Positions 10,901 through 22,605 of a DNA stretch of 31,896 bases are shown in pieces (positions within the stretch are counted from its first letter, which is position 1; the number at the start of each line of letters is the position of its first letter). The notes under the pieces were generated by a model, which searched no databases, was not told the DNA's origin, and was given only the letters and a program-made list of their open reading frames with translations. This stretch comes from Apostichopus californicus (taxonomy: Eukaryota; Echinodermata; Holothuroidea; Aspidochirotida; Stichopodidae). The DNA is taken from assembly GCA_020650975.1 (NCBI GenBank), contig JAIPMN010002349.1, forward strand, positions 1 through 31,896, written 5' to 3'. Position numbers and translations under genes: made by a program.

Positions 10901-13900
10901 TGCAAAATCCCCTGCAGCCAGGCTGAACCAGTATCACATGATAGAGATAATATCTGTAGACCAGCAGTGATATGTCACAAACAAACAGAAAAGCTGCATC
11001 AGCTGCAAAATCCCCTGCAGCCAGGCTGAACCAGTATCACACAATAGAGATAATATCTGTAGACCAGCAGTGATATGTCACAAACAAACAGAAAAGCTGC
11101 ATCAGCTGCAAAATCCCCTGCAGCCAGGCTGAACCAGTATCACATGATAGAGATAATATCTGTAGACCAGCAGTGTAATGTCGCAAACAAACAGAAAAGC
11201 TGCATCAGCTGCAAAATCCCCTGCAGCCAGGCTGAACCAGTATCACATGATAGAGATAATATCTGTAGACCAGCAGTGTAATGTCACAAACAAACAGAAA
11301 AGCTGCATCAGCTGCAAAATCCCCTGCAGCCAGGCTGAACCAGTATCACATGATAGAGATAATATCTGTAGACCAGCAGTGATATGTCACAAACAAACAG
11401 AAAAGCTGCATCAGCTGCAAAATCCCTTGCAGCCAGGCTGAACCAGTATCACATGATAGAGATAATATCTGTAGACCAGCAGTGATATGTCACAAACAAA
11501 CAGAAAAGCTGCATCAGCTGCAAAATCCCCTGCAACCAGGCTGTACCAGTATCACACAATAGAGATTATCTATGCAGACCAGCAGTACTTATTGTGTGAA
11601 CATGTGGATTGCCAAACATTTACCATCTACACAGACTGGCTCCATCACTGCAGCCAATAGCAGCTTTCAATTTCTGACAACAGTGCCTAAAGCTATTGAT
11701 ATTTAGCAGCATTGTTGCCTAAATTTACATAACCTTAATTTCTATCATTTATATTTAATATCTATATACAGTTAGATATGGATGAGTTAACGGTTGAGAA
11801 TGCCATCGGGAAGAAGTCTCTGGATCAAGTAGTCAGAAGGCAGCTGGACCCCATCTGGCATCAGCTGGTGAGTTTTGAGAATAGTTGGGTCCGTTTGCAG
11901 CTTGAAAGTTTTGATTAAGTACACACTCTGGACCAGCAGTAATTTGTTACTATGTTTAATGAATGTAACAGTGAATGCTGGAAATGTTGGTAAATGTTGT
12001 TACCCTTATTAGACCAAGATCAAATTCACCATTGCATCCTCTGATATACCTAGTGTATTCTCCTTTTTATTTGAGAAATATTGTTAAGATTTTTTTTAAG
12101 GTTTTTAACATTTTTGAACATCTACTTGTGCAAGCTCTGGCCAGAGAATAAAATAAAAAACATCTGAGAGGTTACTCATTTCATTGGTCAAATTCTTCAC
12201 TGAACCTTTATTATTCTACTGATGATTTATGTGCTATGCAATGCAGACAACAAGCTTGTTTGATCCAGTATACAATTACCATATTTTATTCTGAAGAGAG
12301 AAGGATATATGTAGCCGCCTCGGGAGGGGATCTAAGTTGAGGGGTTGCCTCTCCCCTTTGTGGGAAATAGTAAATTTTGAAGGGTCAATACATAAACATG
12401 GTGTCAATATATCCTGTCAGATTTCAATGTAAGATGTAAGAACGGTTGAAGGACTGTTACCAATAACAGGTTGTCTATTTCTGCTCAAATAAGACTAGCT
12501 AGATAGCCAGATCACAGTTGAAAAGTTGTCCACTCTTGTAAAATAGGGGAGGAGGGAGGAGAAAGAGACCACGTCCCATGAAATGTGGACATACGGTAAC
12601 TGAGGGCCAGTCATGTTCTATTTGACAATAATTATTAGTTTCAATGTCTTAAACTATTATTATAATATGACTTGAAGCCATAGGTTGTTTACCATGACAG
12701 TAATTTTACGTGTTTTTTGTAGAATTTAGATGTAAAATTATAGATTCATTAGTATTGCATCTAGAATTGAGTATTCTGCATTTGCTGAGAGTCGTTCACG
12801 GTGAACAAACGGTCTGTCTCGTAGATAAGCTGCTGCCATCCAAGACATGTTTTTATCTGTAAATTACTGGTCCTTTCCAGCCTTTGACTTGATGTCAAAT
12901 TTAAATACTTAGTACGTGTCATATGTCAAACATTTTTGAAACTTAAATTTCCTCTATGAACAACAGAAACAGGGAGGTTGGTTTTGATCGTTGCTGAATA
13001 GAATTTTAAGGAAATACGAAAAAAAGTAACGAATCGACATACCACAATAGGTAACATGTACATTTTTCATGTTTTACATAATTATATCTATGAAGTACTT
13101 AACTTTGACAACAGATATAAGGGAACTTTCTCTGTCATTTCTCTCACCAGACAGCAACCACCAAGCAGTTGGTGGCAGATTTGAAACTCTTACGTATGCT
13201 TCTGTTGTAAGTCTGTTTTTAGTTGACTTTTTATTTAAATATCGCCCTCGTCTAGGTTAGTTTAGCAGAAATATCAAATGGGGGAGGGGGGGAAACATAT
13301 TTCAAGTTGCAAAATTTAATACATTATGATTCCCTCAACAAGGAAATACATGTGACAAATGTGAATAGTTGTTAAAGAATCCAATATTGTTATTGTATCT
13401 TTTTTTCTGTGACTTCAAATTTGTTTTAATAGTTCTGTTTTGAATTTGTAGGCATATTAATATCTTAAAATAATCTTAATAAAACCTCCAAGGCTGATAT
13501 TTCCCACTCGTATCATAGTTCTAAATCTGTAAACGTAGCTGGTGTTAAAACTTATAAAGTTGTTGTCTACAGCCTTTATAAGTCGACCTAGCTTGTAACC
13601 TTCAAATGTTTCTTATTTCTTCTTATATTTAAACAAAAAAATGATCCAAAAAAAACCTGTTCCCCCCAAAAAAATGATCCCCCAAAAAAATAATAATCAA
13701 AATTGTCTGTTTCAGCTACCTGACCCAGTATGACTGTGTCACGTTCTACAACTTTCTGAACACTCTACGGTGAGTAACATGATTATTGTCTTCCTTCTGG
13801 TAATCCTATCATACCTCATTTCTTTAGGTATCGCATGGTATGAAGGAACATTTTATGATTGCTTTACGTTGGTTCTTGCCATTCATGTAACGGATCTGCT

Positions 13901-16900
13901 GTAAATGTTAAAACATTGATAAAGAATGATCTGTCATGTACCCTTCTTTACAGTTTAATATTAAATTTAATATTAGGTTAAAAGATTGACTACAGCAACA
14001 TATTCCCAATAGGCATTAGCATAGCATACAACATTAGTGGTGATGTGGAACTGTCCCCCCCCCCCCCCAACAAATTTGAGTTTTGCTGAAGCTTTGTGAA
14101 ATAATGTTTCAGATGTTTTTTACATATGTTGTGCTCTAGGTTTGCAGAACATAAAAAAAAAAATCTTAAATTTCACTGAACCATCTCATTTCATTAATAT
14201 TCTCTTTCAGTGGAAGTAAAAAAGCAGTTCTCAACAACTCTGGCTGGCTTTTCCTCGACTCGACGGAATCTGTCTTTCTGGTGAGATTTGTCATGTATTC
14301 CATTTTATTGATCAACCCATACACAAGCTTATGATTGAAACAGACACTTATTAAACAGTCTGTACAATAACACTCTGTATTTGTGAATATTTGAGGAGCC
14401 ACAAGGCAGTTAGAGATTAAACAATTCCATACTCCATAGGGTAAAAAAGAATATAAGACTAAGCTTGAATATCAGATATTTTTCCATATCTTATTCAATT
14501 GCTATTTTCTTATTTTGAAAGTATGTTTGTCTGTCTGTATGGTGAAAACATTGAATGTAACATCTATGATTAGTAACAGTACACATCAGTACTATAACAT
14601 TAATGTTGACCATTGTTTTCTGTAGCATGCTAAAGAGAGAATCTATGGTAGCCTGAGGAAAGCCAAGAAAGAAGGGAGCAAAGAGGATAAAGACGAGAAG
14701 ACACCAAGTAAGAAATGATTAATACATATAAGATAGAAGGGTCAAAATAGCCCTAGCAGGCAACATGTCAGCTTAACCCATTAATGAAATTCAGTCATAT
14801 TTTTGTAAATCCGACCAAATTTGTCACTGTCTGTTTAAGAACCAATAAGCACATCTCTATATTATGGTCTTCAATTATAATTCACCCATGGTTTGAGAAA
14901 GGGACTTAAGTCAGTGGAGAAAGGAACCTGGTTATAATTATAATGTTGTAGGGTATCCGTACGTTCATCTGCGGACTGGGACGTAGATTGCTACTGGTAC
15001 CAGACGTGATAAAGCTGGTTGCTAGGTGGTCTTTAAATAACCGGCAAATTAGGGGATGTACAGTAGTTCAACCGGTAACTTTTGCGGCTAAGAGGGAATC
15101 AGTCGACACCTTCGTGCACCAATTCTGTGCCCGATATGCCAACAATGTTTGCTGCCCCCTTTTGTATCTTGTAGTGAAAGAGATGAATAATACCATTCAG
15201 AAATGTGTCAATATGTGTGTGTGGGCTTATAATGGAATGAATAGTCATATTATGGAGTCCAATAATTGTTTTAAAAATAGCTTAATTGATGACTCTGAGC
15301 AGAAGATAAACTGGTGGCAAATACTGTGTTAAAATCTCAGCTTTTAGTCTGCAACAGTAAGAAGGAGAAGTTTTGCACTGTCAAAACTGAGAGAAACTTC
15401 ACTGGCTAAGGATTGCCTTTAAAGCATAGTTCTCATAGAGTAGTGGGTGGACTCTAATCTTCTATTTCTGTTCCACAGAGCTCGTTCTCGAAGAAAACCC
15501 CAAATGGAGGCTCCTGGCAGAGGTCTTGGATGAAGTTAAAGAAGAAAATAAGAAATCTGGTGAGATGATTTGTGAAAAAGAAATGATTTACAGAGTGAAA
15601 CATTTTTATTTTGGAAGACTTTACCAAATTGAACAGTGTGAGATAAGATTGAAAATATTCCAGTCTTTTTAAGTTAGTGAAGTAAACAGGCATGAGCTTT
15701 TTCCGCGAATTCGCGGAATATCCGTGATTTCTTTTCTACCCCGGGGACAAAACTATCATCCTAACACACTGTGGCATACGCAAACTGGAGCCTATACCGC
15801 AATTTTTGCAAAGTTCCGTGATTTTTTTTTACCCCAGGCCCATCCCTGAGTACAGGAAGTGATACCGGCCTGGAAGGCGGTTAATTTTACGATGCTAAGC
15901 ATACATTTGACTCAAACATATTGCACAAATCCATTTCCCCCTTGTTTACCCCTTTCCAGACGAGGCCGGTCATATCATGGTCTGTGCCAGCGATGACCGC
16001 ACTTGCGCTCAGCTGAGGGATTTTCTAAAGTACGGCTCCTTTAATCTCTTAAAGAAGCTTTACGATAAGACGCTGGGATCCAAGGAAGGAACAAGTACAG
16101 AGGCGGATCAGTATCAGGTCTGTATTCATCTTAAAACGTATCCCTTAGTTCACAGTTTGCAAGTTCGAGTGTGGAGTCCCTGTGAGTATCCCTTTAAAAA
16201 AATGTGAAAATGTGTGATTTTTTGACACAGTTTTGCCAGTCTTTGCCCTTTGTCATGCATTTACCACAGGAATTTTTTCCTGGGGGAAAGAAGGGTGGGA
16301 ATCCCAGGAAAGGAGTTGATACAGAATATATGCGGCAAACCGGGGCAAGAAATCCAACAAATGAAAATGTGGGAAACAAGCTGCAGAAAACAGATGGTAT
16401 TGTGGGACATGGTATTCCAAGATGAGCATGGTATTAAACGATACCGCCATATCATTTTGGGGTACAGGAATGAAAAGAGACTTGAAGGTTTCATCATGGT
16501 TCATTTATATTCCCCACTTTGAATTAACAAAGTAGTAAGTAATCGGTACAAGGATGTGGAGGAGAACTGAAAGTTGTTAGATCTGCATTTGCGAGGAAAT
16601 CTTGGCACGAAAATTTGTTTTGGGAATTCTGGTGGCCCTACGCTTCACTCGCCGAAGTGATGCTGTGCTGTTTCAGAAGACGTCTTTAGTTCCTTTATTA
16701 CAATATTCTGTGATTATTGCCCTCCCATCAGCCCCCAAATATTGAAATTCATTTTCACGTTTCCTCTACAGGGTGATGCGAATAGCAGCAGAGGAAAGCC
16801 AGCGGCAGGTAAGCGGTCTTATAAAGGTAAAGAGAGAAGATCCAAGAGGCAGTGTAAAGAAGATGAACAGACTCTAACCCAGATGACTAAGAGGCAGGAA

Positions 16901-19900
16901 GATTCAGACGATACTGATGATGATGAGGAGGAGAAGATGGGAGGACAAGATGATAAGACCAAGGTATACTCAATTAAAGTTTTGGGACGGATATAAAGTG
17001 GCGTGATGGGTGGGCAGATCCAGGATTTTGAAAAAAATTGAAAAGAGACAAAAATATGGTTAGAATGAGATTTAGATCATTGTAATCATGAGGTCACTGA
17101 TTCACATCCTGTTCTAGACAAAACAATATAAAAATAATTCTTTGCTCTTTTGAAATCTCTTCATTTATCATCGGCTGTTTCAATTCAGTGGTTAATAATT
17201 CACTTTACGGGTAGATCTTTCAGTTACGACTTTGTCAAGTTTCCTGGTACGGTTGTTCAGTCAGCAGAAATAAGGAGAAAAAAATTACTAGAGACCATTG
17301 TCCATAGTAAATCTTGAGTTGTATACAAGTGGCAAACAAAATTCAAATAACCATTCAAGAAAATAGTAGTTAGTTGTAAACGTAACAAGTTTGAGAACAA
17401 TTTGCCAGAAGCACCTGTCCTTCAAACATACAACTGTATTGCAATACATTCCATCATATATATTTTTTTTGAGCACTTTTGATGATATATTTTAGACTAT
17501 TGCAAACATCATAAGCAAAGTTGTAGTTTTCAAATCTCTATAGATGTATGAATCAATTTTGTCTTTTACATGCTTTTCATTATTTTTCCACTCATTGTAC
17601 CACATTCTCACCTTCTTATATCAATATAACTCTTGCATATCCAACAACCTCCAAACATCTCTGATTCTCTGTGTAATTCTAAACAAAGAATCTCCACGTC
17701 ACTACTGCTATCACCAGACTGGAAATGCACATTCTTTGTCTTCTAGAAATTTGAACTTTAATTCCAAGTGAAGGAATTTCCTTTTTATTCAGGCCTTTGT
17801 ACATTTTTGTTACGATTATAGTTTGTGCGTGTGAAAAAGCTTTTAGAAAATCTTTTCTTTTTTTTTTATGGAGGAGTAAAGATCTTCATCAACATTACCG
17901 TGGCACATCTTTGGTTGTAATCTTTTAGCAATTGCTATTGCAACTTGGCAACCATTAAAATGTATGTTACTTTGATATGTGATGCCCGATGACTTATTTT
18001 CGCGTCTTTTCTTAAAAAATAAATACCGATTTGAAATACTTCCTCTGCTTCATTTCAGAATCAGGAGGGTAAGAGGCAAAGAGGGTTCGCTGACATCGAC
18101 ATTTCTTCTTCAGACGCTTATTTCGGTATCGAGACCGCACCTCTCACCGTCATACACCCGTTACACGGCTGTAAAGATTCGTTTAGCTTGACCAAGACTC
18201 TAAACGAGATCCGGCCTAGGTACGTGGTGCTCTACGATGCGGAGATGCAGTTTGTCAGACAGTTGGAAGTTTACAGGTGCTGCAACCCGGGAGTTCCCTT
18301 GAGGGTCTATTTCCTGATGTACACAGGCTCAACGGAGGAACAGAGGTACCTGACCACCCTCAGAGTGGAGAAGGAGGCCTTCGAACATTTAATCAAAGAA
18401 AAGGCTGTGAGTTTATCAAACAAGTAACAAAATTGAAGTAATTTTGTGCTTTATAAGAACTGTATATTATTATGGTTTATTTTATTAAGACAAACATCCT
18501 TGGAGATAAACTATTGTATGACATTAAGCATTGTGAGGTATATGCAGTCCACATCTCACTTTTACTGAGGGAGAGGGACTTGGGGGCTCAGATTGGGCAT
18601 GTTGTTTTACTCATGTACAGTTGATTAGAGATAGTTATTATATATATATATATAGATACGAAAAAACCTACTTTACATTGACATGCAACCAATCCTCTCA
18701 AATACTTGGCTCATATTTTCTTGTGTCTCTCTTGTTTTTATGCCCTGAATAGCGTAACAAATGTAATATATTAATACCCAAGTTACAGTTAAAACCCTTC
18801 CCAAAAAAACCAAAGTAATCTTTGGAAGATAAGTTAGATATTATTGCTTGTATCCTTCTTGGTTTTATTTCCTTCTTGTGTACAGGAAGAGCTGGTTATG
18901 TTCTCTGACAAAGTTTTCAAATCTGCCTTGGGACGGACTTTTATTTTGATACATGACATAGCTCAAATGGTGTATAACTACTTTATATACACTATGTATT
19001 AAGTTTCTTTATTCTAAAATAACGTTAAATCCATAACTGAAATTTGAAAAGTTTATCCACTTCACATCAAAATAAGCAAGGAAGTGTAAGAGTGGGAGAA
19101 GAGAGATATAGAAGGAGGTGGTTGGGGGGGGGGGGGGTCATTAGGAGACAGTTGGTAATGGAATAACTTTCGTGCTTGTTTGTATCAGGAGGCTTGTTGA
19201 GGCTTATTTCTTTTTCTCTAACAGACCATGGTTGTTCCAGAGGAGATTGAGGGTAAATCTGAAGATAATCCCCAGTTATCCAGGGGTGCTACACCTGCCT
19301 CTGATCAGTCCACCAGTACCAGAAGGGGAGGTGCCCAGGCACCATCAATCGCTGAACAGCAAAAGGTGGAACTTTAACTCATCTATGACCCCTCCTCCAG
19401 CCCCCCCTCTCTTCACCCCTACAGTCTTCATCCCACCCTCTCATACTTACTTCCATAAACTGTGGTTCTGATATTCCAAAGATAGGAATATAAAGCAATG
19501 TCTCTGATAAAGCAATAGGTATTTTATGTTTTGTGTGCTCCTTAAGTTGATGCTGTGAGCGATCTTGACACATCAGTGGTTTGTGAGTTTTATGGTTGGG
19601 TGTACCATGTTGGGTAGTTCTTTGAAGATATAAAAATGAACACATCTGTTGGTGTCTAGGCTTTTGAAGGCCTATGGAAAACAGTCATATCATTCGAAAG
19701 TAAAGGGAATCATTATTCATTTTTGGGTATCTGTTATTATCCTTTTTGAAAAGGGTAGTACTGTATGTAGTCATGTAGAAGGAAACATGGATCAGTTTTT
19801 ACCTCATTTTATTCTCTAACAAGTTGGCCCATCTGCTCATCATCTTCAAAAAGTAAACAGGCCAGCATTTAGGTTATTATGTAAACTATAGTTTGGTTAT

Positions 19901-22568
19901 GATATGTATAACATTTTAATAAATTGAATGCCTTCAAACACAGTTAGAAACTCATGTTGTTTGGTTATGAGATGTGTAACATTTTAATGAATTGAATCCC
20001 TTAAAACACAGTTAGAAACTCATGTTGTTTGGTTATGAGATGTATAACATTTTAACAAACTGAATGCCTTAAAACACAGTTACAAACTCATGTTGTTGGG
20101 GATAGCATATTCAACAAAATAAGTTCACTTATTTTTCTTTGTAATCTTCAGATTACGTGATTACTAGAACACACATGCTAAAAACTTCATGTTCGTGAAA
20201 ATTAATATCAACCTCAATGATTCCACACAAACAACAGGTAATCGTTGACATGCGTGAATTTCGCAGCGAGCTGCCTTCGTTGATTCACAAGAGAGGTATC
20301 GACATAGAGCCAGTGACGTTAGAGGTCGGCGATTACATCATCACGCCAGAGATCTGTGTGGAACGCAAGAGCATCAGCGATCTGATTGGTTCGTTGGGTA
20401 ACGGTAGACTCTACAATCAAGCCCTCGCCATGACGAGGTTTTACAAGAAACCCGTCCTCTTGATTGAGTTTGATCCCACCAAATCCTTCGCTTTACAGGT
20501 GAGCTTTCGAAGGAATCACTTCAAAAATAGTAAATTTCATCATGTCATAATTAAGCATTTCAATGATTTTATTTCTTCTCTCTTTTAGATTTATATTTAC
20601 TCAGATTTTAGTCTTCAGTTTTATAATATCTGTTTTTATAGATTTGACTTTATTTGTAGATATACTTTATTATCTACAAGAATGGTTTGTTTTTACAAGG
20701 TCACAAGAGGTCATAATCTGAAAACCTGAACAAAAAGGTAACTAGAATAAAAACAGTGAACTTGGGTGAATTTTTGTACGTGCTATGTTGATCTACCTTA
20801 GTGAGTAATAATAATTACACAGTTTTCTGTGGAGGTCAAAGGTTATTCTGATGTCAACTGAGGTCAAAAGCTGAAAATGTTGTGTTACGTGGTAAGGGTT
20901 AGCTTAACTTCTTGTAATAGTTGGTATGTCGATCCACCTTGGTGAATACAAGAACTTTATCATTTTTTTTTGTGGGGTCAAATGTTAATTGAGGTCAACT
21001 TAAGTCAAAGTGCAGAAACGTGACAGCTCCAAAAGTGAAAGTGTGGACACACTTGATCTTTTGGTCCATATAAGTGGATGAACCTTGCTGGTCGCTTGGC
21101 ACACAAGAGTGTTAGACCTAATTACTAGCATTCAACAATGGTCACAAGATGGAATCTTTTCTACAGTGCTAATTTACATATTCTCATATGAACTTGAGCA
21201 ATAGTCACTAAGATTGTTGGCTTTTCTGTTTTTTGGGTGTTATTTTACTGATTTTCTGTTGGCTTTCATTTTTCTTGCTGTTTTTCTTTTATTTCGTTCA
21301 GTCAAAGGCATCTCTCAGTAGAGAGATATCCTTCCAGAACCTCTCATCCAAGCTGGCCCTGCTTACCATTCATTTTCCAAAGTTGAGAATTCTCTGGTGT
21401 CCGAGTCCACATGCTACCGCTGAACTCTTTGAAGAATTAAAAGTAAGGTTTCCATCTGGCTATGGTGTTAGTAATGTGTAATGATATATCAGAATTCAAA
21501 TAATATAACAGGCTTTAAAAGCATCAAGTTCAATCATCAATTGGTCAATTGGTCAGTCTGTGGACATTGTGTTCCATGAAGTGTAAGGTTGGTAGTTTTC
21601 TCTGACGTACAGCTAGAGTTTTGTATGTGACATACCCTAGTAATAATGCAGTTATAGATTCAGGCCTGATATAGCTTACTGCTACCACTGCTTGTTTTAG
21701 TTCGTTTCGGTCTGTATTGCTACCCAGTTACATGTTTAGGTCTGACGAGAGATACAGTGTGTACTTCTATGGGACTTCAATTCCCCACCCCAGAATGAAA
21801 ACTTGGTGCCTAACCCCACCCCCACCCCCCATACCCACCAACAGAGTTATACAAAACATCCTAGTGAAGGCCTACAGTACATAAATATATGACATGCACA
21901 TGCATTTCAACCTCAACTGTTGAAAATTCTTTGATATTTTTTCAAAAGTTGCAAAAAGTGTAGCACGTTTGGCATCTTAGCACCCTCCATTTTAACCCAA
22001 AGTTCTCAAAGGGAGGAGATAGAATGTCTCTCCCTGGACAGCATTATCACTTAACAACTAAGCCCCACCCCCCTTTCCCCCTCCATAACAAAAAAGGGGT
22101 TTGTATCCGGTGGGTCACTTTGCCATAATGTTGCACACACAGTAATAGCCGAGACATGACTCTCGTTCCTCGAATGTATAATAACTACTGGCACCACGTC
22201 TTGTTTAAAGCAACATTGTGTTCTAGACTAGTTGATGTTAAGTGCTACAAAATGTTAACCATACTTGCCCCGGCCATTTTATCCGTAATCTATAAATTAC
22301 GATAGCGATGTGGTAGTTTATATGCTCCTCTCTGTAAATATCCTAACTGTTCTCACATCACCACACAAATATTCCCATCTTCCAGAAAAACAGAGCTCAA
22401 CCGGATGGAGCAACCGCGGCATCTGTAACGCTGGAGGAGAACGCTATTGACTCATCCTCATCTGCGGTTGGTAGATACAACCATGGTCCATATGACATGC
22501 TACTCAAATTGCCTGGTGTTAACTCTAAAAATTGCTGGTGAGAACCAAACAACCATCTTCTTTATCAA

Positions 22569-22605
<37 letters not shown>

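Noticed and set aside
14988..15332. 114-codon open frame in an ERCC4 intron
   Set aside because: No similarity recognised; may be a decayed repeat but I cannot support a gene.
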